From: Weissella tructae
GTDB taxonomy: Bacteria > Bacillota > Bacilli > Lactobacillales > Lactobacillaceae
Reading direction: 5' to 3'
DNA: 64,000 nt
Assembly: GCF_000732905.1 (NCBI RefSeq)
Contig: NZ_CP007588.1
Span: 744,001-808,000 of the forward strand
Shown piece by piece: positions 38,222 to 47,643 of this stretch. Positions within the stretch are counted from its first letter, which is position 1; every line of letters begins with the position of its first letter. The position numbers and the translations under genes were made by a program. The notes beneath the pieces were generated by a model. That model made no database searches. It was not told the DNA's origin and saw only the letters and a list, made by a program, of their open reading frames with translations.

Positions 38222-39553
38222 TTAAACTTGTCCCCAAACATCAAATGCGATTGATGGGAAAATACCAACCAAACGGCTGATTTGTTCTGGTGTGAATCCA
38301 AATTCAATCGCTGGTAAGACAGCGTTTACAATGTCTTCAGCGCGATCTGAAACATCAGAAATACCAACCAACTTACCTTCTTTATCGAAGATCATTGTTG
38401 TTGTTCCTTGTGTTTCAAAAGTCACTTGACGGTACCAGTTTCCAGCAACGTCATGCTTAACAATTGTATACAATTCTGGTTGTTCTTCAGCTTCTTGTAC
38501 AGTCACTCCCGCCATAGCAACACGTGGTGTTGTAAAGACGTTTGTTGCAATAGTTGGGTAATCAATCGCTGCATCTGATTGTCCTGAGAAACGACGCATT
38601 AGGTAGACAGATTCGAAGATTGCTGTTGGTGTCAACTTAGGTTGTGACTTAGCAATAACGTCTCCAGATGCGTAGATGCTTTCAACACTTGTTTGCAAGA
38701 ATTCGTTAACTTCAATCCCGGCAGCTGATGCCTTAATCCCGACTGTTTCTAGTCCAATGTTTTCAACGTTCGGTACACGTCCAGTTGCGTCCAAGACGTA
38801 ATCTGTAACGATTTCACCATTTGTTGTTGTAACAGTGATTTGGCCGTCTGTTTCAGTCAATGACGCTACTTCAGTTTCACGCATTACCTTAACACCACGT
38901 TCTGCCAAGTCTGCCAAAACAAGGTCAGAAGAGGCTTCTGGGAATGAGCGTAATGCAACTGATCCACGTAGAATCAATGTGACTTCAGCACCTGCAGCCA
39001 TAGCCATTGTGGCACTTTCAAGCGCCACGTATCCACCACCAATAACAGTCATCTTAGCTGGCATTTCTGACAAAGCCAAAAAGTCTTGTGAATCGTGAGC
39101 CAATTCTGTTCCGATGATGTCCAAACGGTGTGGACGAAGTCCAGTGGCAAGTACAATCTTATCGGCTGTATATGTCTTTCCTTCAACTTCAACTGTGTGT
39201 GCATCAACCAATGCTCCACGACCAAAGATCATTTCAATCCCTTGTCCTGTCATCATACCTTCAATGGCACCTGGCAAAACATCGATTACATCATTCTTGT
39301 GTGCTTGGTTCTTTGCCCAATCAATCTTTGTTTCCCCAGCAATTACACCATTTGACTTTTCGATCGCATGTTGAATCTTTACAGCTTCTTCCAACAATAC
39401 CTTTGCATTACATCCCCAGTTAGGGCAAGTTCCCCCAACCTTGTTGGCTTCAACTACGGCAACCTTTACACCGCTTGCAGCCAAAGGAATCGCACCATCA
39501 AATGTTCCGTGTCCACTTCCTAAGTAAAGCACGTCAAAGTTAAATTCTGTCAT
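38222..39553 (-). CDS. FAD-dependent pyridine nucleotide oxidoreductase, glutathione-reductase-like
   Basis: A 443-residue flavoprotein of the class I disulfide reductase family. It shows the FAD loop YLGSGHGTFDG, a redox-type CxxxxC in GGTCPNWGCNAK near 34-45, the NAD(P) loop VIGGGYVALES near 170 and the ATGRVPN site. The C-terminal interface lacks the His-Pro-Thr usually needed for disulfide reduction (it reads GIFPSIAFD), so it may reduce another acceptor. The start at 39553 has GGAGG 7 bases before it; the reading frame upstream overlaps the TetR spacer. It is cotranscribed with the TetR gene 55 bases upstream. Confidence 0.88.
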   Translation of the reverse strand: MTEFNFDVLYLGSGHGTFDGAIPLAASGVKVAVVEANKVGGTCPNWGCNAKVLLEEAVKIQHAIEKSNGVIAGETKIDWAKNQAHKNDVIDVLPGAIEGMMTGQGIEMIFGRGALVDAHTVEVEGKTYTADKIVLATGLRPHRLDIIGTELAHDSQDFLALSEMPAKMTVIGGGYVALESATMAMAAGAEVTLILRGSVALRSFPEASSDLVLADLAERGVKVMRETEVASLTETDGQITVTTTNGEIVTDYVLDATGRVPNVENIGLETVGIKASAAGIEVNEFLQTSVESIYASGDVIAKSQPKLTPTAIFESVYLMRRFSGQSDAAIDYPTIATNVFTTPRVAMAGVTVQEAEEQPELYTIVKHDVAGNWYRQVTFETQGTTTMIFDKEGKLVGISDVSDRAEDIVNAVLPAIEFGFTPEQISRLVGIFPSIAFDVWGQV

Positions 39554-39608
39554 TGTATGTCCTCCAAATGTTGGTGTGCTATTTATGCACACGATGTCAG
39601 TTCAATTA

Positions 39609-40184
39609 TTAATCGACGAAAATTGCGCGTTGCGCCATCTCAATCAAAGCATCTACTTCTTCTACCCGTACTGTCGCTTTATGTTGTGCACGTGTTTGGA
39701 GTAACCATTGAAGTGGTTGTAGCGCTTGGGCTACAATCAAATCCACATTTTTTGTTCGCAACTTATTTTGTTCATAAGCTTGTTTAATCACCGCCATCAT
39801 AGCCGGTCCCAACAAACTATCGTCTCCTTGCATCGCTTCCGGTAAATATTCTGGATTCGCGCTTAGAGCCGTCATAAAGTTGACTTGTTTTGGATGTGCT
39901 AAAAATGTTTCCGCATACGTACGCATCACTTGTGCAAATTGTTCTTGCACCGGTAAAGCTGCGTTAGGTAGTGGTAAATTAAGAATTAATGTGTCACGAA
40001 TGCTTTGATATAAAGTTCCCAACAAGTCCGCTTTATTTTCATAGTAAATATAGGCAGTCGCAACTGATACATTTGCTCGTTTAGCCAATTTATTAATGCT
40101 TAATTGACTTAATCCTTGCGCTTGTACCAAGTCATAGGCCGCCTCTTCAAGGGCCTTAATCTTACTCATATCTCTATTTCGCAT
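39609..40184 (-). CDS. TetR family regulator
   Basis: A 191-residue regulator with a TetR helix-turn-helix (LSINKLAKRANVSVATAYIY around 25-44) and an all-alpha ligand domain. It lies directly upstream of the flavin oxidoreductase on the same strand, a common layout for redox- or drug-sensing operons. No ribosome site precedes the ATG at 40184, but a promoter ends 6 bases before it, so the mRNA may be leaderless. An internal ATG at 40169 is an alternative start. Confidence 0.85.
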   Translation of the reverse strand: MRNRDMSKIKALEEAAYDLVQAQGLSQLSINKLAKRANVSVATAYIYYENKADLLGTLYQSIRDTLILNLPLPNAALPVQEQFAQVMRTYAETFLAHPKQVNFMTALSANPEYLPEAMQGDDSLLGPAMMAVIKQAYEQNKLRTKNVDLIVAQALQPLQWLLQTRAQHKATVRVEEVDALIEMAQRAIFVD

Positions 40185-40190
40185 ACTTAA

Positions 40191-40219
40191 ATACTAAACT
40201 GTTTACAGGGTTTATTCAA
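40191..40219 (-). promoter_or_regulatory. Promoter and palindrome before TetR start
   Basis: TTGAAT (40219-40214), 17 bases, then TAGTAT (40196-40191). Transcription would begin at or just before the ATG at 40184. TAAACTGTTTA (40195-40205) is an 11-base palindrome in the spacer, placed where the TetR product could bind. Confidence 0.6.
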
Positions 40220-40253
40220 GGTCTTAGCGCGAACTGTTAGGTTTCTAAACACA

Positions 40254-40285
40254 AAAAAAGCACCCCATAAACGGGATGCTTTCTT
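40254..40285 (-). terminator. Terminator after rpsN
   Basis: AAAGCA(C)CCC/GGG(A)TGCTTT with an ATAAAC turn, T-run on the minus strand. Confidence 0.85.
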
Positions 40286-40307
40286 TAGACTTATGATAAT
40301 CTGCCGA

Positions 40308-40577
40308 TTACCAAGAAGCCTTCTTAACACCAGGGATTTGACCCTTGTGTGCCAAGTCACGGAAGTTCAAACGAGACATTCCAAATTGACGCATGTATGC
40401 GTGTGGACGTCCGTCGATCTTGTCGCGGTTGTGTGCACGAACTGGTGATGCGTTACGTGGCAACTTTGAAAGTCCTACGTAATCTCCAGCAGCCTTCAAT
40501 TCAGCACGCTTTGCAGCGTACTTTTCGATAGTTGCTTCGATCTTCAATTCTTTTGCGATCTTTGACTTCTTAGCCAT
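40308..40577 (-). CDS. rpsN: 30S ribosomal protein S14, zinc-free type
   Basis: A part of the small ribosomal subunit head. The 89 residues lack cysteine, so this is the C-minus S14 rather than the 61-residue zinc form. It is recognisable from [20 protein letters not shown] and the ending [11 protein letters not shown]. It follows rpmG by 2 bases. In Bacillus and Staphylococcus the C-minus copy is induced when zinc is scarce; whether a zinc form exists elsewhere in this genome cannot be seen. Confidence 0.96.
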   Translation of the reverse strand: MAKKSKIAKELKIEATIEKYAAKRAELKAAGDYVGLSKLPRNASPVRAHNRDKIDGRPHAYMRQFGMSRLNFRDLAHKGQIPGVKKASW

Positions 40578-40579
40578 AA

Positions 40580-40729
40580 TTACTTAACCTCCTTGAACAC
40601 GGTAACACGACGCAACTTTGGAGAATACTTCTTAAGCTCCAAGCGGTCTGGTGTGTTACGACGGTTCTTAGAAGTTAGATAGATACGTTCGCCAGTTTCA
40701 GCTGACTCTAACAAAATGTTAATGCGCAT
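40580..40729 (-). CDS. rpmG: 50S ribosomal protein L33, zinc-free type
   Basis: A 49-residue large-subunit protein without the CxxC pairs of the zinc form. The start [11 protein letters not shown] at 40729 is set by GAGGAG 9 bases before; codons further upstream in the frame are leader. It ends TVFKEVK and runs into rpsN. The pairing of two zinc-free ribosomal proteins suggests a zinc-regulated unit. Confidence 0.93.
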   Translation of the reverse strand: MRINILLESAETGERIYLTSKNRRNTPDRLELKKYSPKLRRVTVFKEVK

Positions 40730-40834
40730 TAACAATAACTCCTCGAATTTATTTGTGAGGTGCCCCCCACTACTTACTTGAACGACAGATTCGGCTGCAT
40801 AGGCCAAATCCAAGCTTGCGCCGTTTCAAATAGC

Positions 40835-40882
40835 TAGTAAATTACAAATGTTTACTATACACGGATTTCAAACAAACTTCAA
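40835..40882 (-). promoter_or_regulatory. Promoter and inverted repeat of rpmG-rpsN
   Basis: TTGAAG (40882-40877), 17 bases, TATAGT (40859-40854). TAGTAAA (40835-40841) and TTTACTA (40851-40857), 7-base arms with 9 between, overlap the -10 and start site, a place for a repressor. A leader of about 120 bases follows. A zinc regulator is one candidate, not shown. Confidence 0.6.
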
Positions 40883-40913
40883 GCATTTAGAACAATCTTT
40901 TTTCACAAAGCGT

Positions 40914-41546
40914 TTAAATCGCCGTGTTACGGCCATAATACCAACAAATAAACCCATACGCAGCAGCTAATGTGTCCAACGCTAGTACATCTAAGAAGCC
41001 ACGTAACGGCCACCCAATTAAGGTAACAAATGATACTAATACATGGAATAACACGAACAGAATCGTTAATAATAGCACTGCATTGCCTAAGCTTGTTTGT
41101 TCATCTGCAAAGGCTGCTTGGCTAAATTGCCAGAGTGCTGCACCGACAATCAAGATACTGATGGCACTTACAACATGTGTAACCGTTAAACCTGTTTCTA
41201 GTGCGATTGTAGCCATTTCTTGTGGCACAGCCATACTTACACCAAAATAGATAATCAACGCCATAGCGACGCCTTTAATGGCCTTTTCTAACGTTTCCTT
41301 ACGACGCATACGATATTGTTGATGAATGGCTAGTAAACTAATCAAAATCAACAGGATTGCGATTAGTTGAAGCCCAATAAAGACACCTCTAAACGGTGCA
41401 TCATTTGCTGTTAACATCGCTAATGGATCGCGTAACACATCATATAATGGCCACATAACACCAGCTAATACACTTTGTTGTATCAGGATAAATGCACCAC
41501 CGAGTCCTGCAAACAGACTTATTTTCTTTTGCCACCATTCTTGCAT
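40914..41546 (-). CDS. DUF998-like membrane protein, 210 aa
   Basis: A polytopic membrane protein with six helices and short loops, related in layout to the DUF998 family. There is no catalytic signature. Features: ISLFAGLGGAFILIQQSVLA at the first helix and a charged loop MRRKETLEK about residue 80. A lone gene between the 67-residue protein and rpmG. Function unknown. Confidence 0.6.
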   Translation of the reverse strand: MQEWWQKKISLFAGLGGAFILIQQSVLAGVMWPLYDVLRDPLAMLTANDAPFRGVFIGLQLIAILLILISLLAIHQQYRMRRKETLEKAIKGVAMALIIYFGVSMAVPQEMATIALETGLTVTHVVSAISILIVGAALWQFSQAAFADEQTSLGNAVLLLTILFVLFHVLVSFVTLIGWPLRGFLDVLALDTLAAAYGFICWYYGRNTAI

Positions 41547-41612
41547 ATTATTCCCCTAACTCACGTTAATCATATTTTCTATTATAGGATATCTTATCAT
41601 CATGTACATAAT

Positions 41613-41646
41613 AAAAAGCACCACTTCACACTGAGGTGGTGCTTTT
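41613..41646 (-). terminator. Terminator after 67-residue gene
   Basis: AAAAAGCACCAC/GTGGTGCTTTTT arms with an 11-base loop. Confidence 0.85.
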
Positions 41647-41657
41647 TGATAAGTTGA

Positions 41658-41861
41658 TTAATCACGTGTTGTTGTTTTGACTTCTTCAAATTGTCCATCG
41701 AAAACATTCTTGTTATTTACCTTCGTACGCCCTTGTGGCATACCATCAGGTCCATAGACAGTAATTTGTTCACGTAATCTCGCCATCATTGTGCGGGCCT
41801 TGTAACGTACGTACAAGCCAATGGCAAGAAAGATCAAAATGATAACCAATAATACTGACAT
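41658..41861 (-). CDS. Small membrane-anchored protein, 67 aa
   Basis: 67 residues: an N-terminal helix (3-21, LLVIILIFLAIGLYV), basic residues after it (RYKARTMMARLR), then a polar cytosolic part with VYGPDGMPQGRTKVNNKNVF. CGGAGGATGTACA precedes the ATG. It has its own terminator. Family not recognised. Confidence 0.65.
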   Translation of the reverse strand: MSVLLVIILIFLAIGLYVRYKARTMMARLREQITVYGPDGMPQGRTKVNNKNVFDGQFEEVKTTTRD

Positions 41862-41944
41862 TGTACATCCTCCGTCTCTTTTCTATACAGATATTGTAGC
41901 AAGAATAACTTAAAAAAGACAAAAAATATTTTATTCGGCAAACA

Positions 41945-41968
41945 AAAAAGCCTGCCGAGGCAGACTTT
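41945..41968 (-). terminator. Terminator after ackA
   Basis: AAAG(C)CTGCC GA GGCAG(A)CTTT followed by TTTTTTG on the minus strand. Confidence 0.85.
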
Positions 41969-41975
41969 AGAGTGA

Positions 41976-43160
41976 TTATCCCTTTAGACGTTCAACGTCG
42001 CGAGCGATTTCAAGTTCTTCGTTTGTTGGGATCAACAATACTGAAGCAGCTGAGTCTTCAGTTGAGATCACACGTTCAACACCACGAACGTTGTTCGCTT
42101 CTGTGTCAATCTTGATACCCATGAAGTTCAAACGGTTGATAATGTCTTCACGGACGTTAGCAGCGTTTTCACCGATACCAGCAGTAAATGTGATGGCATC
42201 AACTCCACCCATCGCAACAACGTATTGTCCGATGTACTTAACAACGTTGTCGATGAACATGTTCAAAGCCAACTTTGCGTGTTCGTTAGTATCTTCGACT
42301 TGTTCCAAGTCACGCATGTCTGATGACAAAGTAGATACACCCAACAAACCAGACTTGTTGTTCAAAACGTACAACATTTCTTCGTTTGTCAAACCTTCAC
42401 GTTCTTGGATGTAGTAGATCAATGAAGGATCTACGTCACCTGAACGAGTAGCCATAGTTACACCGGCCAATGGAGTGAATCCCATTGAAGTGTCGAATGA
42501 CTTTCCATCCTTAATGGCTGTAACTGAAGCACCAGCACCCAAGTGCAAAGTGATCAACTTAAGGTCAGCCAATGGCTTTCCCAAAACATCGGCTGTACGT
42601 TCTGCAACGTAACGGTGTGATGTTCCGTGGAATCCGTACTTACGTGCCCCATACTTCGTGTAGTATTCGTATGGCAATGCATACAAGTAGTTTTCACGAG
42701 GCATAGTTTGGTGGAAGGCTGTGTCAAATACGGCAACTGAGATTGCTTCTGGAAGCAATTCGCGGAATACCTTGATACCTTCAGCGTTAGCTGGGTTGTG
42801 CAATGGTGCGTAGGCTGCAAGACGTTCGATCTTGTTTAGCACTTCGTCATCAACAACAACTGATTGGTTAAACCATTCTCCACCAGCAACGACACGGTGT
42901 CCAACACCAGTGATTTCGCTAGCGTCTGCAATAACGTTTTGTTCTTGGAATTGTTCAAGCATTGTTTCAATAGCTGAACGGTGGTTTTCAAAATCCTTAA
43001 CGATTTCGAACTTTTCACCATTGAACTTCATTGAGAACACACCGTCTTCTAGACCGATACGTTCAACTTGTCCCTTAGCAATGACTGTTTCTTCAGGCAT
43101 TTCCAACAATTGGAACTTCAATGAAGAAGAACCGGCGTTAATTGATAAAGTTTTTGGCAT
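41976..43160 (-). CDS. ackA: Acetate kinase
   Basis: Makes ATP from acetyl phosphate, the last step of the acetate branch in heterofermentation. It has 394 residues with LSINAGSSSLKFQL at the phosphate-binding start, FDTAFHQTMP, YGFHGTSHRYV and the ACK signature HLGAGASVTAI. The start at 43160 is set by GAAGGGGATTTAACC; the frame upstream is untranslated leader. It has its own terminator and stands alone. Confidence 0.97.
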   Translation of the reverse strand: MPKTLSINAGSSSLKFQLLEMPEETVIAKGQVERIGLEDGVFSMKFNGEKFEIVKDFENHRSAIETMLEQFQEQNVIADASEITGVGHRVVAGGEWFNQSVVVDDEVLNKIERLAAYAPLHNPANAEGIKVFRELLPEAISVAVFDTAFHQTMPRENYLYALPYEYYTKYGARKYGFHGTSHRYVAERTADVLGKPLADLKLITLHLGAGASVTAIKDGKSFDTSMGFTPLAGVTMATRSGDVDPSLIYYIQEREGLTNEEMLYVLNNKSGLLGVSTLSSDMRDLEQVEDTNEHAKLALNMFIDNVVKYIGQYVVAMGGVDAITFTAGIGENAANVREDIINRLNFMGIKIDTEANNVRGVERVISTEDSAASVLLIPTNEELEIARDVERLKG

Positions 43161-43410
43161 GGTTAAATCCCCTTCTGACTTTAAGTTAATTTTATCAGGT
43201 TTTATTTTAGCACACTTCACTATCCACTTGTGAGTTTTGTTGAATTTCTTCCAAATTTTATTTGAAAAAACGTTTATCCGTCTATAATGTGAACCCTTTC
43301 GCATAATTTCACAAAGTCACTTTTGTCCGAATGTTTTTTCGCGCAATACACGGCTAGCACCACATTTATTTCCAAAATATTGATGTGCATTTATCATCAT
43401 AAACAGAAAA

Positions 43411-43447
43411 AAGGTACCGTCTTGCTACAAACAAGACAGTACCTTTT
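43411..43447 (-). terminator. Terminator after pepT
   Basis: AAAGGTAC(C)GTCTTG/CAAGAC(A)GTACCTTT with a 7-base loop and T-run. Confidence 0.9.
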
Positions 43448-43454
43448 TAGATGA

Positions 43455-44705
43455 TTACTTTGTTGCGTTTAATTCTACAATCTTCAAAACAGTGTCTACG
43501 GCTTGCTTCATTGTACGTGTTGAAACGTATTCAAAGCGACCGTGCATGTTTTCAGCTCCAGCAAACACATTTGGTGTTGGCAAACCAAGGAATGTAATCT
43601 TTGATCCATCAGTTCCACCACGAACAGGTTCGATAATTGGTGTAATACCCAATTCGTTCATAGCTGCTTCGGCCAAGTTAACAGAAATCATGTTATCCTT
43701 TAGGATTTCACCCATGTTGTAGTATTGGTCAACCATGTTCAATTGAATACGGTCTTCACCAAATGCAGCATTCATGTCATCAACAATCTTTTGCATCATT
43801 GCCTTACGACCTTCAAACTTTTCGCGATCGTGATCACGAATAATGTAAGTCATTGTTGCTTCTTCTGGTGTGCCATCCATTGCTAGCAAGTGGAAGAATC
43901 CTTCTGTTCCTTCAGTATGTTCTGGACGATCATGCGCTGGCAATGCGGCATGCAGATCCATTCCAACTTGTAAGGCATTCACCATTGTATCCTTTGCAGT
44001 TCCAGGGTGAACATTACGTCCCATAATCTTGATGTCCGCACCAGCAGCTGAGAATGTTTGCCATTCTAGTTCGCCAAGTGGTCCACCATCCAATGTGTAC
44101 GCAAATTCTGCCCCAAATTCAGCAACGTGGAAGTTGTTCGCTCCCATACCGATTTCTTCATCAGGTCCAAAGGCAAAGCGCAATGGTCCATGCTTGAATT
44201 CTGGGTGGGCCACAAAGTAATCTGCCGCAGCCAAAATTTCAGCTACCCCAGCCTTATCGTCAGCCCCTAGCAAAGTTGTTCCATCAGTTGTAATCAAAGT
44301 ATGTCCGTCATACTTCTTTAGACTTGGGAAGTCCTTTGGTGACAATGTAAATTCATCATTCAACTTAATGTCTGATGCCCCATCATAGTTTTCAACAAAT
44401 TGTGGTTGTACATTCACTGAGTTAAAGTCAGCTGTGTCAACGTGGGCAATAAACCCAATTGTTGGTACATCTGCTTCAATATTTGAACTTAGTTCCGCAA
44501 AGACATAACCGTCTGACATTGTACGAACATTTTCAAGACCCATTTCTTCTAATTCCACAGCCAAGTCAGCTAAGAAAGCCACTTCCTTTGGATCAGATGG
44601 TGTTGTTGTTGATGTTTCATCAGAGCGTGTATCAATCTTCACGTAACGTACAAAACGTTCTACCAAGTTAGGATATACTGCGTTAATTTGTTCTAGTTCA
44701 CTCAT
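43455..44705 (-). CDS. pepT: Peptidase T, tripeptide aminopeptidase
   Basis: Cytosolic zinc aminopeptidase cutting the first residue from tripeptides, a step of peptide nutrition. It has 416 residues of the M20 family: [11 protein letters not shown] with the first metal-binding His-Asp, [16 protein letters not shown] with the bridging Asp, and [10 protein letters not shown] with the catalytic Glu pair. It lies 19 bases after the Nif3 gene in an operon led by trmK. Confidence 0.96.
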   Translation of the reverse strand: MSELEQINAVYPNLVERFVRYVKIDTRSDETSTTTPSDPKEVAFLADLAVELEEMGLENVRTMSDGYVFAELSSNIEADVPTIGFIAHVDTADFNSVNVQPQFVENYDGASDIKLNDEFTLSPKDFPSLKKYDGHTLITTDGTTLLGADDKAGVAEILAAADYFVAHPEFKHGPLRFAFGPDEEIGMGANNFHVAEFGAEFAYTLDGGPLGELEWQTFSAAGADIKIMGRNVHPGTAKDTMVNALQVGMDLHAALPAHDRPEHTEGTEGFFHLLAMDGTPEEATMTYIIRDHDREKFEGRKAMMQKIVDDMNAAFGEDRIQLNMVDQYYNMGEILKDNMISVNLAEAAMNELGITPIIEPVRGGTDGSKITFLGLPTPNVFAGAENMHGRFEYVSTRTMKQAVDTVLKIVELNATK

Positions 44706-44724
44706 ATTGATTACCTCTTCCTCT

Positions 44725-45522
44725 TTAAATATATTGATATGGATCTGTATTCACCGTTGAGACAAATATATTATCCAATTCCCAGTTATATTGAGATTGC
44801 CAAGTTTGGACTAACTTAGCCATCTCTTTTGTTGCTAAAGCTTCCATGTGATGGTCTGGGTCAATGACCACAAAATCATCCATTAAGATACTGTGTCCAA
44901 CATGGTAATAGATATCTGCTGTGACATAGGCATCCGCCCCTTGTGCTTGCGCGACGGCATATTCTTTACCACCATCCCCGCCCAAGACGGCAACAGTTTT
45001 AATCAAACGATCAGTATCATTGGCAATCACACGCACTTTTTCGACGCCACACACATCACGAATGAATGCAGCATAGTTGGCAACTGTCATGGGTTCAGCT
45101 AGTGTTCCAATGCGCCCCAATCCAGTTTCCCCATCCGGATTAGCCAATAACGGCTTCACGTTTTTAATTGTAAAGGCATCCGCCAACCAATCATTCAAGC
45201 CATCTTTTGCAGCGTCCAAATTAGTATGTGCCGCATAAACCACAATATCGTGTTTAATTAACTTCGCATACATTTGATTTTGCGGATCACTAAGATCTAA
45301 ATTCTTGGCTGGGCGAAACATGACTGGATGATGTGCAAAAATAAAGTCCACACCTTTGGCAATCGCTTCTTCAACAACCTCTGGTAAAACATCCAAAGTT
45401 GTCATGACACGATGAATCTCTTGGGTACCATCCCCAATTTGAATGCCAATTGCATCACGTTCCCAAGCTAAGTGCTTCGGTGCATGTTCTTCAATTTTTT
45501 GAATTAACTCATTGGCCTGCAT
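44725..45522 (-). CDS. Nif3-like dinuclear metal-centre protein
   Basis: A 265-residue Nif3/YqfO-type protein, called GTP cyclohydrolase 1 type 2 in databases, though the role is not settled. The metal ligands are in [25 protein letters not shown] and the C-terminal [10 protein letters not shown]. The start at 45522 lies inside the trmK end, with GAGGTACTTGCCC before it, a 14-base overlap. The trmK-nif3 pair is conserved in Firmicutes. Confidence 0.9.
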   Translation of the reverse strand: MQANELIQKIEEHAPKHLAWERDAIGIQIGDGTQEIHRVMTTLDVLPEVVEEAIAKGVDFIFAHHPVMFRPAKNLDLSDPQNQMYAKLIKHDIVVYAAHTNLDAAKDGLNDWLADAFTIKNVKPLLANPDGETGLGRIGTLAEPMTVANYAAFIRDVCGVEKVRVIANDTDRLIKTVAVLGGDGGKEYAVAQAQGADAYVTADIYYHVGHSILMDDFVVIDPDHHMEALATKEMAKLVQTWQSQYNWELDNIFVSTVNTDPYQYI

Positions 45523-46210
45523 GGGCAAGTACCTCTTCAATTTCCGCTTTTTGAGCGGCATATTTTTGATACGCGGGCGTGTCTGTTTTTTCAACTGCAA
45601 CTAATTGTGCCATCACATCACCAATACGATCTGCTTCACGTTGCCACTTGGCACGCCAAACATCATCGTTAGCCGCAATGTTAAACGGTCCATAATGACG
45701 TTCTTGACTGGTTAGGCTTTGTTCACCTGGGACAGCGACCACAATTTCATAATAATGACCTTCATCAAGCAACATTGTTTCTGCTTCAATTTGGTAACCA
45801 TGTGTTTCTAACCATTCACGAACAACGTAAACATCAATATTTGGTTGTAAAATCAAATGATCATATTGTTCACCATTTTGGTGACCAGCTTCAAGGATTT
45901 GGCTAATTAAGCGTCCCCCCATTCCAGCTACCACAACAGTATCAATATTATCTTCTGGTGTTACCGCTGCTAAGCCATCAGCTAAACGCGCTTCTAAGCG
46001 GTCACTCAAACGATGACGCATCACTTCTTGACGCGCATTTTCTAATGGCCCCTTCGCAACTTCACCTGCAATCCCAAAACTGATTTTGTCAGCTAATAAT
46101 AGATTGGCTGGCAAGTATGCATGATCAGAACCAATATCAGCTAAACGGGCGTTAGCGGGTACGTAATCTGCGACAACTTGTAATCTCTTTGATAAATGCA
46201 ATGCGTCCAT
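45509..46210 (-). CDS. trmK: tRNA (adenine22-N1)-methyltransferase
   Basis: Methylates A22 of tRNA with SAM. It has 233 residues: LSKRLQVVADYVP, ADIGSDHAYLPANLL as the SAM loop, and VVAGMGGRLI in the catalytic region. It is the first gene of the trmK-nif3-pepT operon and couples with nif3 by overlap. Confidence 0.93.
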   Translation of the reverse strand: MDALHLSKRLQVVADYVPANARLADIGSDHAYLPANLLLADKISFGIAGEVAKGPLENARQEVMRHRLSDRLEARLADGLAAVTPEDNIDTVVVAGMGGRLISQILEAGHQNGEQYDHLILQPNIDVYVVREWLETHGYQIEAETMLLDEGHYYEIVVAVPGEQSLTSQERHYGPFNIAANDDVWRAKWQREADRIGDVMAQLVAVEKTDTPAYQKYAAQKAEIEEVLAHAGQ

Positions 46211-46317
46211 AAATTCGTCTCTTTTTCTTTATAAATATTATCTTCTAGTTTAGCACACATCAGCTGACTCGCTGGATAAGTTACACGATATTCAGAGGTT
46301 TTTTAACATGAGATACA

Positions 46318-46352
46318 CAAAAAGCATTCACCATCACTGATAAATGCTTTTT
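46318..46352 (-). terminator. Terminator after TPR gene
   Basis: AAAAGCATT/AATGCTTTTT with a loop of about 11 bases. Confidence 0.75.
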
Positions 46353-46362
46353 ATGGTCGTTT

Positions 46363-47643
46363 CTAATAATCTGTATCAGCTAAAGCAGCCAATGTTTCAC
46401 TCATTTCTAAGTCCGTTGGCACGAGTTCGACATAACGTGTCAAAGTTTCTAGGGCTAATTCTTGGTTTCCATTTTCACGGAAGTAGAAGAATGCTTCACG
46501 TAAGAAGTTAGCGTCATCAATAAACAACGGCACCGCGGCTTGCCAATATTGTGTGGCCATTTCGTAATCTTCCAAAGCGGTGTAACTTTGCGCTAGATTA
46601 CGGTAAATCACAGGGTCAATATCTGCTTCATCATCTGCCAAATAATCATTCAACAAGGCAATGTTTTCCGCATACTTGTTTTGCAAAACCAACCAATCAG
46701 AATAATCCAAGACCAAAGTTGGATCACCAGGATTATTACGCAATCCTTCTTTGTATAGTTGTTCTGCTTGTTCGCTTGAACCCAAACGTTCGCTCAAAAT
46801 CGCTGCACGTTCAACCAATTTTGTATTAAATTGATCAACTGCTAGTCCAGCTTGGTAAGTACGTAATGCATCTTCGTCTTGTTGGGCATGTTCATACAAG
46901 TTTCCCAATGGTTCGTACAATGTGGCATAACTTGCATCAATTTCCATCAATTCTTCAAATGTATCGATGGCCTTTTGATGTGTTTCTTCGTCCGCCGCAT
47001 ATAACATTCCTAATTGGAAACGTACGTCTGGTGTCAATTCAGTTGTCTTGATTTGTTCTAGGTATGCTAACGCGTTAGTTACATCTCCAACTAAGGCATA
47101 GGCAACCCCAATACGTGACGCAACGTCAGTCCCAGAGAAATAACGATCCCCAGCCTTCAATAGTTCACGGTAGTAAGGAATAGCTTCTTGGTACTTCGCA
47201 GAAGCAAAGTAGTATTCTGCTAACGCGAAGCCAATGACCGCTTCTTCTGGTGCCAAATTGTGCGCTTCCAACAACTTAGCTTCAGCAGGTTCATACAAAC
47301 CTTCTGATTGATATAGGTCAGCCAAAACAAGTAGAGATTCCAAGTATGCATTTGATGTTGGCTTAATATCGGCCAAATACCCCATCGCTGCATCCGTATC
47401 ATCTTCATCAATCGCAATATCAGCTAATGCTGTACGTAATTGGTCTTCATCTGGATAACGTTCTAGTAGCTTTTCGTAAGCACGCTTGGCTTGATTACTC
47501 ATCCCCAATGCGTATAATTCTTCGGCTAATGAATAGATTGTATCATCGTCATCATGTCGTAAGGCTGATGCAAATGACTTCTTTGCTTCATCTACTTGGC
47601 CCAAGGCCAATTCATTTAACATGCGTTCTCCAAAAGATGCCAT
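46363..47643 (-). CDS. TPR repeat protein
   Basis: A 426-residue soluble protein built almost wholly of tetratricopeptide repeats, about ten units with the usual spacing (e.g. YSLAEELYALGMSNQAKRAY, AEYYFASAKYQEAIPYYREL). Such scaffolds bind partner proteins. It is directly preceded by a 48-residue gene whose stop touches its ATG, so the two are coupled. Similar proteins occur in lactobacilli without proven roles (YpiA-like). Confidence 0.85.
   Translation of the reverse strand: MASFGERMLNELALGQVDEAKKSFASALRHDDDDTIYSLAEELYALGMSNQAKRAYEKLLERYPDEDQLRTALADIAIDEDDTDAAMGYLADIKPTSNAYLESLLVLADLYQSEGLYEPAEAKLLEAHNLAPEEAVIGFALAEYYFASAKYQEAIPYYRELLKAGDRYFSGTDVASRIGVAYALVGDVTNALAYLEQIKTTELTPDVRFQLGMLYAADEETHQKAIDTFEELMEIDASYATLYEPLGNLYEHAQQDEDALRTYQAGLAVDQFNTKLVERAAILSERLGSSEQAEQLYKEGLRNNPGDPTLVLDYSDWLVLQNKYAENIALLNDYLADDEADIDPVIYRNLAQSYTALEDYEMATQYWQAAVPLFIDDANFLREAFFYFRENGNQELALETLTRYVELVPTDLEMSETLAALADTDY

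Noticed and set aside
42091-42414. Plus-strand frames within ackA
   Set aside because: Antisense to a conserved gene with unlikely composition.
43265-43280. cre-like AAAACGTTTAT before ackA
   Set aside because: At least four positions of the 14-base consensus fail.
43161-43304. Upstream extension of ackA by 48 codons
   Set aside because: GAAGGGGATTTAACC fixes the start at 43160, and the extension has no similarity to acetate kinase.
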